In this document: piece after piece, positions 33,512 through 43,060 of the stretch
Numbering within the stretch: the first letter of the stretch is position 1
How the letters are laid out: the number at the start of each line of letters is the position of its first letter
From: Sphingomonas xinjiangensis
GTDB taxonomy: Bacteria > Pseudomonadota > Alphaproteobacteria > Sphingomonadales > Sphingomonadaceae
DNA: 64,000 bases
Direction of reading: 5' to 3'
Assembly (NCBI RefSeq): GCF_014199255.1
Contig: NZ_JACIJF010000004.1
Span: 62,001 to 126,000, forward strand
The notes under the pieces: generated by a model
The model's input: only the letters and a program-made list of their open reading frames with translations
The model's database searches: none
Told to the model about the DNA's origin: nothing
Made by a program: the position numbers and the translations under genes

Positions 33512-34321
33512 TCACTTCTGACAGCGCGGGCACCAAAAGGTAGACCGGCCACCATCCACCCGCCGCTCCACCAGCCCGCTGCACGAACAAGGCTGGCCCT
33601 CGCGCCCATAGACCCGCCACTGCTTGGCGAAGTACCCAAGCTCGCCACTAGGCCGCGCATAATCCTTCAGCGTCGATCCGCCCGCCGCGATCGCCGCCTC
33701 CAGCACTTCGCGCACAGCCACGACCAGCTTCGCCAGGCGCGGCTTGGTGACCGTACCCGCCGCCCGCGTTGGCGCGATACCCGACAGGAACAGCGCTTCG
33801 CAGACATAGATGTTGCCCAGCCCGGCCACCACGCGCTGGTCGAGCAACAGCGCCTTTACCGGCGCGGTCCGCTCCTTGAATGTCGCGAAAAGGTGCGCGG
33901 CGTCGAAATCGGGCCCCAGCGGCTCGGGCCCCAGCGCCGCAAACGCCGGCCAGGAATCCAGTTCCGCGGTCGGCACCATATCCAGCGACCCGAACCGCCG
34001 CGCATCGTTGAGCGCCAGTCGGTGCTTGGCGGTCTCCAGCACGAAATGGTCGTGCTTGCCCAGTTCCGCCGGATCGATCCGCCACCGCCCGGACATGCCC
34101 AGGTGAAAGATCAGCGTGTCGCCGCGGTCGGTGTCGATCAGCCCGTATTTGGCCCGCCGTCCCAGCCCGGTCACCCGCGCGCCGGTCAGATGCTGCCCCA
34201 GCCCTTCGGGAAACGGCCGCCGCAGATCACCGCGCCGCAGCGTCACGCGTTCCAGCACCTGCCCCTCCAGCACGGGCCGCAGGCCTCGCACGGTGGTCTC
34301 GACTTCAGGCAATTCAGGCAT
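33512..34321 (-). CDS. mutM: Formamidopyrimidine-DNA glycosylase
   Basis: 269 residues. The N-terminal PELPEVETTVRGL carries the catalytic proline 2 and glutamate 3, the helix-two-turn-helix is in the VVAGLGNIYVCEALFLSGI region, and the C-terminal zinc finger is CSCSGLVERRVDGGRSTFWC followed by PRC. The enzyme removes 8-oxoguanine and formamidopyrimidines. It is divergent from ubiE, 46 bases apart, a common order in alphaproteobacteria. Confidence 0.97.
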   Translation of the reverse strand: MPELPEVETTVRGLRPVLEGQVLERVTLRRGDLRRPFPEGLGQHLTGARVTGLGRRAKYGLIDTDRGDTLIFHLGMSGRWRIDPAELGKHDHFVLETAKHRLALNDARRFGSLDMVPTAELDSWPAFAALGPEPLGPDFDAAHLFATFKERTAPVKALLLDQRVVAGLGNIYVCEALFLSGIAPTRAAGTVTKPRLAKLVVAVREVLEAAIAAGGSTLKDYARPSGELGYFAKQWRVYGREGQPCSCSGLVERRVDGGRSTFWCPRCQK

Positions 34322-34367
34322 GCCGACCCCCTAGCCCCACTGCCCCTCGCCCGCTAGAGCAGCCTCC

Positions 34368-35111
34368 ATGCCCGGATCCCCTACCGACACCGTCTCCTTC
34401 GGCTACGAAGACGTCGCCCCCGAGGAAAAGACTCGCCGCGTGGGCGAGGTCTTCTCCAATGTCGCCGCCAAATACGACCTGATGAACGACGCCATGTCGG
34501 GTGGACTCCACCGGCTCTGGAAGGACCTGTTCGTGCGCCGAGTAAAGCCGCGCGCGGGCGAGCAGATCCTCGACATGGCCGGGGGCACCGGCGACATCGC
34601 CTTCCGCATGGCGAAAACCGGGGCGTCGATCACCGTCGCCGACATCAACCCGCAGATGCTCGAAGTCGGCATCGAGCGCGCGACCGAGCGCGGCATTGAC
34701 GGCCTGGTGTGGAGCGAGGCCAATGCCGAGACGCTGCAATGGCCCGACAAGTTCTTCGATGCTTATACCATCGCCTTCGGCATCCGGAACGTCACCGACA
34801 TCCCCAAGGCGCTCCGCGAAGCGCACCGCGTGTTGAAGCGCGGCGGCCGCTTCTACGTGCTAGAATTCTCGACCACCCAGTGGCCCGGATTCGGGCAGGT
34901 CTATGACGCCTATTCACACCACCTGGTGCCCAAGCTCGGCAAGCTCCTCGCCAATGACGAAGAGAGCTATCGCTATCTGATCGAATCGATCCGCCGCTTT
35001 CCCGACATGGCGGCCTTTGAGCGCATGATCGCCGACGCCGGCTTCACCCAGACCAGGGTAGAACCCCTGCTCGGCGGCCTCGTCGCGATCCACAGCGGCT
35101 GGAAGATCTGA
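34368..35111 (+). CDS. ubiE: Ubiquinone/menaquinone biosynthesis C-methyltransferase
   Basis: 247 residues. Motif I, DMAGGTGDIAFRM, near residue 64, and post-I motif FDAYTIAFGIRNVTD are the UbiE signatures. The enzyme uses S-adenosylmethionine to methylate a quinone ring carbon. ATG 34368 is the first start. It is followed, after a repeat element, by ubiB on the same strand, as in most alphaproteobacteria. Confidence 0.96.
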   Translation: MPGSPTDTVSFGYEDVAPEEKTRRVGEVFSNVAAKYDLMNDAMSGGLHRLWKDLFVRRVKPRAGEQILDMAGGTGDIAFRMAKTGASITVADINPQMLEVGIERATERGIDGLVWSEANAETLQWPDKFFDAYTIAFGIRNVTDIPKALREAHRVLKRGGRFYVLEFSTTQWPGFGQVYDAYSHHLVPKLGKLLANDEESYRYLIESIRRFPDMAAFERMIADAGFTQTRVEPLLGGLVAIHSGWKI

Positions 35112-35128
35112 TGGGTCCTCACGGTTTT

Positions 35129-35265
35129 CCCCTCCCTGCAAGGGAGGGGATCAAGGGGTGGGTTCAGCGGCGGACGGGGCTCGATGCCTCGTTCGGCGCT
35201 TCGCCCCGAGCGAGCCGCTGCGCGTCTCGCACCCACCCCGAGCTCCTCCCTTGCAGGAAGGGGAG
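35129..35265. repeat. Inverted pair of palindromic repeats, family A type, between ubiE and ubiB
   Basis: The left copy (35129-35166) reads CCCCTCCCTGCAAGGGAGGGG followed by a GGGGTGGG stretch; the right copy (35229-35265) is its diverged inverse and ends in GGAAGGGGAG. CAGCGGC/GCCGCTG inner arms pair too, so the whole 137 bases can fold into one large stem-loop. The end of the right copy is the ubiB ribosome-binding site. Confidence 0.75.
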
Positions 35266-35274
35266 CGAAATCGC

Positions 35275-36813
35275 ATGACCGCACCCGCAGTCCATCTCTG
35301 GCGCCTCCTCAAATGGGGCCGCATCCTCGCGCGCCACGGCGCCTTGCGCGGCATTGAGCGCGACCCGAACACGCCCAAGCCCGTCCGCCGCATCGCTCGC
35401 CTCGCCCGCGTCGGCGCGCGCGTTCCAAAGGTGCCCCGCTACGCCGACGCCTTCCAGGCCATCGGCCCCGCCGCAATCAAGCTGGGCCAGACGCTCGCCA
35501 CCCGCCCCGATCTGGTCGGCGACGAAGCCGCGAACGACTTGCTCCGGCTCCAGGACGCGCTCCCGCCACTACCCTTCGCGATCATCCGCGAGCGGATCGA
35601 ATCGAGCTTTGGGCGCCCGCTCGAAACGCTGTTCGCCAGCATCGACGAAGTGTCCGTCGGCGCCGCCTCGATCGCTCAGGTCCACCGCGCCGTTACGCCG
35701 GATGGCCGCCAGGTCGCGGTCAAGGTGCTGCGTCCCGGCGTCGAGGCCGACTTCACGCGCGCCATCGACACCTATGAATGGGCCGCCGCTCAGGTCGAGG
35801 GCATGGGCGGGGAGGCCGCGCGCCTGCGCCCGCGCCTGATCATCGCCCATTTCAAGCGCTGGACCGCGCGTGAGCTCGACCTGCGTCGCGAAGCCGCCTC
35901 GGCCTCCGAGCTTGCCGAGGGCATGACCGCCGAGCCGGACTTCACCGTCCCCGCCATCGACTGGCAGCGCACCACCGGCAAGGTGCTGACGCTTGAATGG
36001 GTCGACGGCATCAAGCTCAGCAACCGCGACGCGCTGATCGCCGCCGGGCACGACACCACCATGCTCGCCGGCAAGCTGATCCGCGCCTTTCTGCGCCAGG
36101 CGATCGCCGAGGGCTTCTTCCACGCCGACATGCATCAGGGAAACCTGTTCGCGCTTGCCGATGGGCGCATCGCCGCCATCGACTTCGGCATCATGGGCCG
36201 CATCGATCGCCGCGCGCGTGTCTGGCTAGCCGAAATCCTCTACGGCCTGATCACCGGCAATTATAAGCGCGTTGCCGAGATTCACTTCGAAGCCGGTTAT
36301 GTCCCCGCGCATCATAACGTCGCGGAGTTCGCCACCGCCCTGCGCGCCGTCGGCGAACCGATGCGCGGCATGCCCGTCAAGGACATGAGTGTCGGTGCGA
36401 TGCTCGACGGGCTGTTCAACATCACCCGCGACTTCGACATGCAAACCCAGCCGCATCTGCTGCTGCTGCAAAAAACAATGGTGATGGTCGAGGGCGTCGC
36501 CCGCGGCCTCGATCCCGAGATCAACCTTTGGGAAACCTCCGCGCCGTTCGTCCGCGAATGGATCCGCACCGAGCTCGGTCCGGAAGCCGCGATCGCCGAT
36601 CGGCTGATCACTGATCTGCGCACCTTCGCCCGCCTTCCCGAGTTGATCCGCAACATCGAGCTGCGCTACCCAACACCCGGTGGCGCGCCGCCTGCTCTGC
36701 CGCTGCGCGAGATCGAAGTTGTGCGCGTCGGCGGTGGATGGCGCTACGCGGCGGTAGCCGCTGGCGCGGCGGCAGCTGGCGTTGCGGGGACGCTGTTCCT
36801 CACCATAAGCTGA
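35275..36813 (+). CDS. ubiB: Ubiquinone biosynthesis protein UbiB (ABC1/ADCK family)
   Basis: 512 residues. This atypical kinase-like ATPase helps extract or handle coenzyme Q precursors at the membrane. The family KxGQ motif is in AAIKLGQTLATRPDL near residue 65-75, an alanine-rich loop in VGAASIAQVHRA, catalytic-loop-like GFFHADMHQGNLF, and metal-binding AAIDFGIMGR. The C-terminus has one or two hydrophobic segments (AAVAAGAAAAGVAGTLFL). ATG 35275 has GGAAGGGGAG before it, which belongs to a repeat element. Confidence 0.95.
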   Translation: MTAPAVHLWRLLKWGRILARHGALRGIERDPNTPKPVRRIARLARVGARVPKVPRYADAFQAIGPAAIKLGQTLATRPDLVGDEAANDLLRLQDALPPLPFAIIRERIESSFGRPLETLFASIDEVSVGAASIAQVHRAVTPDGRQVAVKVLRPGVEADFTRAIDTYEWAAAQVEGMGGEAARLRPRLIIAHFKRWTARELDLRREAASASELAEGMTAEPDFTVPAIDWQRTTGKVLTLEWVDGIKLSNRDALIAAGHDTTMLAGKLIRAFLRQAIAEGFFHADMHQGNLFALADGRIAAIDFGIMGRIDRRARVWLAEILYGLITGNYKRVAEIHFEAGYVPAHHNVAEFATALRAVGEPMRGMPVKDMSVGAMLDGLFNITRDFDMQTQPHLLLLQKTMVMVEGVARGLDPEINLWETSAPFVREWIRTELGPEAAIADRLITDLRTFARLPELIRNIELRYPTPGGAPPALPLREIEVVRVGGGWRYAAVAAGAAAAGVAGTLFLTIS

Positions 36814-36874
36814 ACAATAGGCGCGCCGGCGGGCGCATAGACGGAACTCGCGGCGCCCGGCTGCGTCCATAACG

Positions 36875-39139
36875 ATGATGGGCTTCTTGATACGCCGTCT
36901 TCGCCGTGCCGCGCTCCCGCTGCTGATATTGCTGGGCGGCGTATTGGCATCGGTTTTTGTCGCAACGCAGATCGACCGCACGGAGGATGCCCGCACGCGC
37001 GCGCGCTTCGAAAGCATCGCCGCCTCCACGCTGCAGGATCTGGAAAACAAAAGCGCGACGCAGATCACCTTGCTGCGCGGGCTTGCCGGCTTCTTCAACG
37101 CGGCTGGCGACGTCGATCGTGACGCTTTCCGCACCTATGTCACGCGGCTGCGCCTTGCCCAGAACTATTCGGGGGTTCTCGGCCTCGGCTTCGCCGAAGC
37201 CGCCGAAGGTTCAGCCGGGATTGCCCGGATCGAAGCGCGCGGTCGCGCCGAACACGGCGCGGGGTTCCGGTTGTGGCCGGCCGGTACTCGCGACATCTAT
37301 TCGGCCATTCTGTTCCTGGAGCCGCTGGGGCGCAGAAACCAGACCGCCTTGGGCTATGACATGGCTTCCGAACCAGTCCGTCACGCGGCGATGCTGCGCG
37401 CAAGGACCACAGGGCTCACGGCAATGAGCGGCAAGGTTCAGCTGGTGCAGGAGATAGGCACGGACAAGCAGCCGGGCTTCCTCCTGTACACGCCTTTGTA
37501 TCGGGATCCCGTGGGCCGAACCGGGTTCTACGGTTGGGTGTACAGTCCGGTACGCGCCCATGACCTGTTCTCCTCGACGTTCCGCAGCGGCGCGGCGGAC
37601 CATGTGAGCATTGCCGTTTATGATGGCGCGCCAAGCCCGGCCAACCTCCTGTACCAAAGCGCTCCGGACGCCGAACCGGACACCCTGCGCACCACCCGCG
37701 CCCTTCAACAGGCCGGCCGCACGCTGACGCTCACCGTCACCGCCACGCCGGATTTTGCCCGCCAATCGTTCCTCCTCTCGCCGCTCTATGTCGGCTTGGG
37801 GGGCGTCATCATGACGCTGCTCGTCGCGGCGCTTGCCTGGCAGCAGTCCCGCGCGGCGGGCCGCATCGAACACGAAGTGCGCGAGCGTACTGCCGAGCTT
37901 GCCCGCGCGAACCAGCAGCTGCGCGACGCGGCTGCCGCGCGCGAGCATGCCGAAACGCAGCTGCGCCACATGCAGCGGATCGAATCGCTCGGCCGCATGA
38001 CCGGGGGCATCGCGCATGATTTCAACAACATGCTGGCGGTCATCATCGGCAGCCTTGATCTCGCTAGGCGCCGCATCGCCGATCAGGCGGCGGTCGCCCG
38101 GCTGATCGAACAGGCCTCCAGCGGCGCCAGCCGCGCGGCCGAGCTGACGCAGCGCCTCCTCGCCTTTTCGCGCCAGCAGTCGTTGGTGCCCCGCGTGCTC
38201 GATCCCAACCGGCTGGTTCAGGACATGACCGATCTGCTCGCCCGCACGCTGGGCGAAACCGTGACGCTGCGCACCAGCCTCGCGCCCGAGCCGCTGCGGC
38301 TTCACGCCGATGCCGCCCAGCTTGAAAGCGCGATCGTCAATCTGGCGGTCAATGCCCGCGATGCGATGCCTAGGGGCGGCACGCTGACGATCGGCACCGC
38401 CCGGCGCGCCGCGCCGCCGGCCACGCTGGACGTGCCGCCTGCACCGGCTGGTTGGGTGGAGATCTGTGTCACCGATACCGGCTCGGGCATGACCGCCGAC
38501 GTGCTCGACCGTGCCTTCGACCCCTTCTTCACGACCAAGGGCGTCGGGCGCGGCACTGGCCTGGGGCTCAGCCAGGTGCTGGGCTATGCCCGCCAATCGG
38601 GCGGCGACGTGACGATCGACACGCGCGAGGGCGAAGGCACCACGATCTGCATCTTTCTGCCTGCTTATGCCGGCAGCGAGGGGCTGGCCGAAACGGCGGC
38701 ACGCGGCGAGGTGCCGAGCGGGCGGCCCGAGGACATCCTGCTGGTGGTGGAGGATGACGACCAGGTCCGGATCATGACCGTGCAGCTGCTGCGTGACCTT
38801 GGCTATACCGCGCTGCACGCCTCGGGCGGCGCCGACGCGCTCGACATGCTCGATCGCCATCCGGGCGTGAAGCTGGTGTTCAGCGACGTGGTGATGCCCG
38901 ACATGGACGGCCCCACCCTTGCCGCCGAGGTCCACCGCCGCTGGCCCGAGATCGGCGTGCTCTTCACCACCGGCTACGCGCCCGAGCGGCTGTTCGAAGG
39001 CCGGAGTCTCGGCGAGGTTGCGCTGCTGCGAAAGCCGTTCACCGAAGCCGATCTGGCCCATGCGATCCGCGAGGCGCTGGACGCCCCCGCACCACCGACA
39101 CCAGGATCGCGCCCGCCAGAAAGCTCCAGAAGATCGTAG
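36875..39139 (+). CDS. CHASE-domain hybrid histidine kinase
   Basis: 754 residues. A first membrane helix (ALPLLILLGGVLASVFVA), a periplasmic CHASE sensor (about 45-290; LRGLAGFFNAAGDVDRDAFR is the typical opening), a second helix near 310, a coiled linker, HisKA with IAHDFNNMLAVIIGSL (His near 382), HATPase with NAVNARD-like VNARDAMPRGG and GRGTGLGLSQVLGY, and a C-terminal receiver with VVEDDDQ and FSDVVMPDMDG and a late Lys in LLRKPF. The HDFNN variant is typical of kinases that are followed by a receiver. No response regulator gene is next to it. Its 3' end overlaps the convergent PepSY gene by 101 bases. Confidence 0.92.
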   Translation: MMGFLIRRLRRAALPLLILLGGVLASVFVATQIDRTEDARTRARFESIAASTLQDLENKSATQITLLRGLAGFFNAAGDVDRDAFRTYVTRLRLAQNYSGVLGLGFAEAAEGSAGIARIEARGRAEHGAGFRLWPAGTRDIYSAILFLEPLGRRNQTALGYDMASEPVRHAAMLRARTTGLTAMSGKVQLVQEIGTDKQPGFLLYTPLYRDPVGRTGFYGWVYSPVRAHDLFSSTFRSGAADHVSIAVYDGAPSPANLLYQSAPDAEPDTLRTTRALQQAGRTLTLTVTATPDFARQSFLLSPLYVGLGGVIMTLLVAALAWQQSRAAGRIEHEVRERTAELARANQQLRDAAAAREHAETQLRHMQRIESLGRMTGGIAHDFNNMLAVIIGSLDLARRRIADQAAVARLIEQASSGASRAAELTQRLLAFSRQQSLVPRVLDPNRLVQDMTDLLARTLGETVTLRTSLAPEPLRLHADAAQLESAIVNLAVNARDAMPRGGTLTIGTARRAAPPATLDVPPAPAGWVEICVTDTGSGMTADVLDRAFDPFFTTKGVGRGTGLGLSQVLGYARQSGGDVTIDTREGEGTTICIFLPAYAGSEGLAETAARGEVPSGRPEDILLVVEDDDQVRIMTVQLLRDLGYTALHASGGADALDMLDRHPGVKLVFSDVVMPDMDGPTLAAEVHRRWPEIGVLFTTGYAPERLFEGRSLGEVALLRKPFTEADLAHAIREALDAPAPPTPGSRPPESSRRS

Positions 39140-40346
39140 TGAACGGCGCGGCATTGCCGAGCGCGAACCGGGCGGCCAGCGTCACCAGCAACGCGGCCGG
39201 CGCGCCCCAGATCACGCCGTTCCACGCCGCGCGCAGTCGCGGTTCGGAGACGCCGCGCCGCTGCCGCTTGCCCAGCCAGATATACACCCCCGTCGCGCAC
39301 ACGACGGTCAGCGCCAGCCCGAACAGCGCATAGGCGATCTTCACCGGCAGCCCGCCGAAATTGCCGAAATGCAGCTTGTAGTTCGACGCCGCCGCCTGTT
39401 GGCCGATCGCGCCGTCCGCCAGTCCGGCACTGCCCTCGAACCGCCCCTCGGCGTCGAAATTGTAATATTCGCCAAAGATCAGCCGCCGCGGATGGTCGCC
39501 GGCGATCTGCACATGCTGCCCGGCGGTTCCGGGATCATGCAGCGTGGCATAGGTCACCGCCACCTGGGGATAGTGCGCCTGCATGTACCGCAACGCCGCC
39601 GCGACATCGGGCAGCGGCGCCTTGGCCGGGTCGGGCTTGGCCTCCTTGCCGAACACCGTCGCATACACTGCCGCAACGTCGCCGCCATAATAGCGGTCGG
39701 CGACCACATAGACGGTGACGCTGCCCAGCCCGATCACCGCGCCTGTCAGCCCGATCGCCAGCCCAAAGGGCAGCGTCCACACGCTCAGCCGGTTGTGCCA
39801 GTCCGACAGGCCGACGCCGCCACGGTGCCGCGCGCGCAACCGAAAGGCGTCGCGGAATATCTTGGGATGCGCGATCAGGCCCGACAGGCTCAGCGCCAGC
39901 ATCAGCATGCCCAGCACCCCCACCACCGTCATCCCGTACAGCCCGGGCAGGTGCAGCGTATAATGGAGCGCATACAGGAACTCGGACCAGCCATTTTCCT
40001 CAGGGCTGGCGACATTGCCCGCGGCATCCAGATGCACCGCCTGGCTGTCGGTGGTGATCGTGGTGCGCGGCAGCTTGGCGACCGGCAGGTGGATATACAG
40101 ATGCGTGGTCGCCGGCTTGCCGCGCTCGCTCGCCATCACTGCCTCGACGCCGCGCTGCACCGCGTCCGGGCTGATCTGCGCCATCTCGGGCGCGTCGCTT
40201 TGTTCGGCCCGCTGCCATTCCTGATAGAATACCAGCACCGTCCCGCTCAGGCAGACCAGGTAGAGCAGCGCCCCCGCCAGCAGCCCGATCGCCGCATGCG
40301 CGCCCAATGCGTTCTTCACCGTGCTGCTGCTCGGCACCAGTTTCAT
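39039..40346 (-). CDS. PepSY-associated membrane protein (iron-reductase-like)
   Basis: 435 residues. Four membrane helices: HAAIGLLAGALLYLVCLSGT near 20, a pair near 145-205, and one near 360, with more at the end. HLPVAKLPRTTITTD and the WHNRLSVWTLPFGL helix with its histidine fit the PepSY-TM family seen beside TonB siderophore receptors, where it is thought to reduce or release ferric siderophore iron in the periplasm. ATG 40346 overlaps the stop of the preceding gene (ATGA). Third gene of the receptor operon. Confidence 0.88.
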   Translation of the reverse strand: MKLVPSSSTVKNALGAHAAIGLLAGALLYLVCLSGTVLVFYQEWQRAEQSDAPEMAQISPDAVQRGVEAVMASERGKPATTHLYIHLPVAKLPRTTITTDSQAVHLDAAGNVASPEENGWSEFLYALHYTLHLPGLYGMTVVGVLGMLMLALSLSGLIAHPKIFRDAFRLRARHRGGVGLSDWHNRLSVWTLPFGLAIGLTGAVIGLGSVTVYVVADRYYGGDVAAVYATVFGKEAKPDPAKAPLPDVAAALRYMQAHYPQVAVTYATLHDPGTAGQHVQIAGDHPRRLIFGEYYNFDAEGRFEGSAGLADGAIGQQAAASNYKLHFGNFGGLPVKIAYALFGLALTVVCATGVYIWLGKRQRRGVSEPRLRAAWNGVIWGAPAALLVTLAARFALGNAAPFTTIFWSFLAGAILVSVVRGRPAPRGSHGPDRLR

Positions 40347-40918
40347 GCGCCCATTCCACCCACGATAAAGGGTGCCCCGGCCACGCCGCACACCAACAAC
40401 GTGATTGCCTGGCCACGGCGCGCCTGCATCAGCAAGATGGTACACAGCACGCCCCAGGCGAGCGGCACGGCGAACAGCCCGCCGACATTGGCATTGGCCT
40501 CGCCCCAGCCCAGCGCCAAGCCGCTTCCCCGCACCGCCAGCGCGATCGCCAGCGCGGCGAGCAGCCCGCCGGGCATGACCAGCAGGAACGTCACCAGGCG
40601 CCGGCCGATGTGCGGCTCACCGGGCTCGGGCAGCATGCCCATCCGGCGGTTCGAGCCCGTGGCCTTGCCGGGCGGCGCGCGCCACCCCGCCACCGCCAGC
40701 ACGGCGAACGCCGCCGCCATCGTGCACAATGCCGCGACCGACACGCCCCACGCCCCCGCGCTCCACCCGCCGCATAGCACGCACGCAGCCAGCGCCGCCC
40801 ATCCCGCGCTGTTCCACGCCGCCGAACGGTGCGGCAGCGACCAGGCGAAACGCAGCACGCCGACCGCCGCCACGCCCAACCCACAGGCCAGCCAGAGCAA
40901 GGCGGCGCCGCCGTTCAT
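40343..40918 (-). CDS. Small membrane protein of the siderophore operon (DUF3325/DUF3649-like)
   Basis: 191 residues with about six hydrophobic segments. The first half (AALLWLACGLGVAAVGVLRF) resembles DUF3325 and the second (RRLVTFLLVMPGGLLAALAI) resembles DUF3649, two families that usually occur as separate small genes between TonB receptors and PepSY proteins. A fusion of both is an inference. ATG 40918 overlaps the receptor stop (TGATG), and the end overlaps the PepSY start, so three genes are coupled. The function is probably in iron or siderophore handling at the inner membrane. Confidence 0.7.
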   Translation of the reverse strand: MNGGAALLWLACGLGVAAVGVLRFAWSLPHRSAAWNSAGWAALAACVLCGGWSAGAWGVSVAALCTMAAAFAVLAVAGWRAPPGKATGSNRRMGMLPEPGEPHIGRRLVTFLLVMPGGLLAALAIALAVRGSGLALGWGEANANVGGLFAVPLAWGVLCTILLMQARRGQAITLLVCGVAGAPFIVGGMGA

Positions 40919-43038
40919 CAGAAGCGCAGGCTCAGCGTGCCGTACACGTTGCGCTCGGCACCGATGAAGCAATCGCCGCGGGCCAGACAGGCCGAGTAGA
41001 ACTTCTCGCCCAACAGGTTGGTCGCGTTGACCGAGAAGCTCCACTGCTTCCAGCGCAGCTCGGCGAACCCGTCGACCAGCGTATAGTCCGGCGTCACCAG
41101 CCCGTCGGTGAAGGCCAACCCATAGGACCGGTTCTCACCCGTATAGCGGACGCCCCCGCCCAAACGCAGGCTCATGTCGTTGCCCAGCGAAAAGCCGCGC
41201 AGCGCCCATAGCGACGCGTTGTGCTTCGACACATTGTCCAGCTGCTGGTTGGTGCCGTCGATCTCGGCTTCGTTATAGCTATAATTGGCGATCAGCTGCA
41301 GGTCGCCCGGCAGCACCGTGCGCGCCTCCAGCTCGACACCCTTGGAGGTTACCGATTCCGCCTGGATGAAGTCGCCCTGCTGCGGCGAGCCGGCGTCATC
41401 GATCGGGCGGTTCTGCTCCTTGATCCGATAGCCTGTAAGCGTGACCATCGTCGCCTGGCTGGGATGGAACTTGATCCCGGCCTCATATTGCGAACCGCGC
41501 TTGGGCACCAGCGGGTCCCCCGTGCGGGTGAAGCCAAGCACCGGCTCGAAGCTCTCGGTATAGCTGAAGAAGGGCGACACGCCGGTCACGACTTCGCCGA
41601 TGATCCCGGCGCGAAAGGTCGTGGCGTTCCATTCGCTTTCCAGACCGTCCCGATGGTTCGTCGACGTCGCATGATCACGCCGCACGCCCAGCACCACCGA
41701 AACCCGGTCCCACAGCCGGATCTGGTCCTGCAGATAAAAGCCAAGCTGCTTCTGCTCGGTATCGTCGGACGGTGCGGCGCCTGCCGGTAACCCGCCACCG
41801 TGGCCGGAGATCGCGTCGTAATCGATGTCGTACAGGTCGATATATTCCAGCCCGAAGCTCGAAACCTTGCGCACCCGGTTCCAGCTGTAATCGATGCCGC
41901 CCAGCAGGACATGCTCGACCTGTGCGCCGGTGTTGAAGTTCAGCTGGACATTGTTGTCGGTGGTGAAGATCTCCATGCCAGCGATGCTGGCATCGGTGTA
42001 CAGCCCGATGTGCCGCTGCTCGGGATCGGGCCGCTCGGTCTGGGTGACCGGGTCATAGATCACATAGGGGTTGGTCGGGTTGGAATAGCTGTTCGGGTAA
42101 TGGCTGAAATAGGTCAGGTCGCTGTCGATGTAGCGCGCCTTCAGGCTGATCTTGGCGGCGTCGCTGAAGCGGTGGTTGAACAGCGCGGTGCCCTGGATCA
42201 GCCGCCCGTCATAGCGGTCCCAGCCCGGCTTGCCGACAAAGGTGTCGTTGGGCAGCTGTCCGGCGAGGGTGTTGGGCAGCAGCGTGCCGACCAGCGGCAG
42301 GAACTGCGACGTCGATCCGCTATCGTCCTCCTGGTACAGCCCCAACACCGTCAGGCTGGTGTCCATGCCCGGCGCCCAGGTCAGCGACGGTGCCACCATC
42401 ACGCGGTCGTCGGGAACATGATCGACCTGCGTACCCGAATCGCGCACCCGGGCGACGATGCGCCCTGCCAAGCCGTCGGTGATCGTGCCCGTAAGATCGG
42501 CCAGCGCTTCCTTGCGATCGAACGAGCCATAGCGCAGCGACACCTCGCCACCGGCCTCGAACTGCGGCAGCTTCGAATTCAGATTGACGATCCCGCCCAG
42601 CGATCCCTGCCCGAACAGCACCGACGATGGCCCACGCAACACCTGGACGCTGTCGAAATTATACGGGTCGGAACGGATGCTGGCATAATAGCTGAACACG
42701 TCGCGCATGCCGTCGCGGAACTGCAACGCGCTGATCCCACGGATCGTCGCGCCATCGACGCGGCTGTCGGGACCATACGGGTTGGCCTGGACGCCCGCGA
42801 CATAGTTCAGCGTGTCGGAAATCGACACCGCGCCCTGGGCCTCGAACGTGTCGGCGGAAATGATCGTCACCGGCTGCGGAACCTGCTCGGGCGGCGTATC
42901 GGTCTTGGTCGCCGCGCCGCTCGTGCGGTTCTGGCCGGTAACGATCACTTCGTCGGCTTGCGCTCCGCTCTGCGCGAGCGCGGGTGCGCTCGATAGCGCA
43001 GTGAAGGCGAGCAACAACGGCTTGGCGATTTTCATCAT
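40918..43038 (-). CDS. TonB-dependent siderophore receptor
   Basis: 706 residues. Signal peptide KIAKPLLLAFTALSSAPALA is followed by a TonB box-like DEVIVTG, then the plug domain (TPPEQVPQPVTIISADTFE; LRGPSSVLFGQGSLGGIVNL) and a 22-strand barrel ending in the typical terminal F (YGTLSLRF). It belongs to the FhuA/FpvA-like siderophore group (RGISALQFRDGMRD). ATG 43038 has AAGGGGA before it; the next codon is also ATG. A Fur-box-like sequence lies 23 bases upstream. It is the first gene of the operon with the small membrane protein and PepSY genes. Confidence 0.94.
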   Translation of the reverse strand: MMKIAKPLLLAFTALSSAPALAQSGAQADEVIVTGQNRTSGAATKTDTPPEQVPQPVTIISADTFEAQGAVSISDTLNYVAGVQANPYGPDSRVDGATIRGISALQFRDGMRDVFSYYASIRSDPYNFDSVQVLRGPSSVLFGQGSLGGIVNLNSKLPQFEAGGEVSLRYGSFDRKEALADLTGTITDGLAGRIVARVRDSGTQVDHVPDDRVMVAPSLTWAPGMDTSLTVLGLYQEDDSGSTSQFLPLVGTLLPNTLAGQLPNDTFVGKPGWDRYDGRLIQGTALFNHRFSDAAKISLKARYIDSDLTYFSHYPNSYSNPTNPYVIYDPVTQTERPDPEQRHIGLYTDASIAGMEIFTTDNNVQLNFNTGAQVEHVLLGGIDYSWNRVRKVSSFGLEYIDLYDIDYDAISGHGGGLPAGAAPSDDTEQKQLGFYLQDQIRLWDRVSVVLGVRRDHATSTNHRDGLESEWNATTFRAGIIGEVVTGVSPFFSYTESFEPVLGFTRTGDPLVPKRGSQYEAGIKFHPSQATMVTLTGYRIKEQNRPIDDAGSPQQGDFIQAESVTSKGVELEARTVLPGDLQLIANYSYNEAEIDGTNQQLDNVSKHNASLWALRGFSLGNDMSLRLGGGVRYTGENRSYGLAFTDGLVTPDYTLVDGFAELRWKQWSFSVNATNLLGEKFYSACLARGDCFIGAERNVYGTLSLRF

Positions 43039-43060
43039 GGTCCCCTTATGCGGGCGCCCC

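Noticed and set aside
37211..40967. Long open frames opposite the CHASE kinase and the PepSY gene (37211-39154 minus, 38919-40967 plus)
   Set aside because: They mirror the codon pattern of the real genes and contain no domain; typical high-GC shadows.
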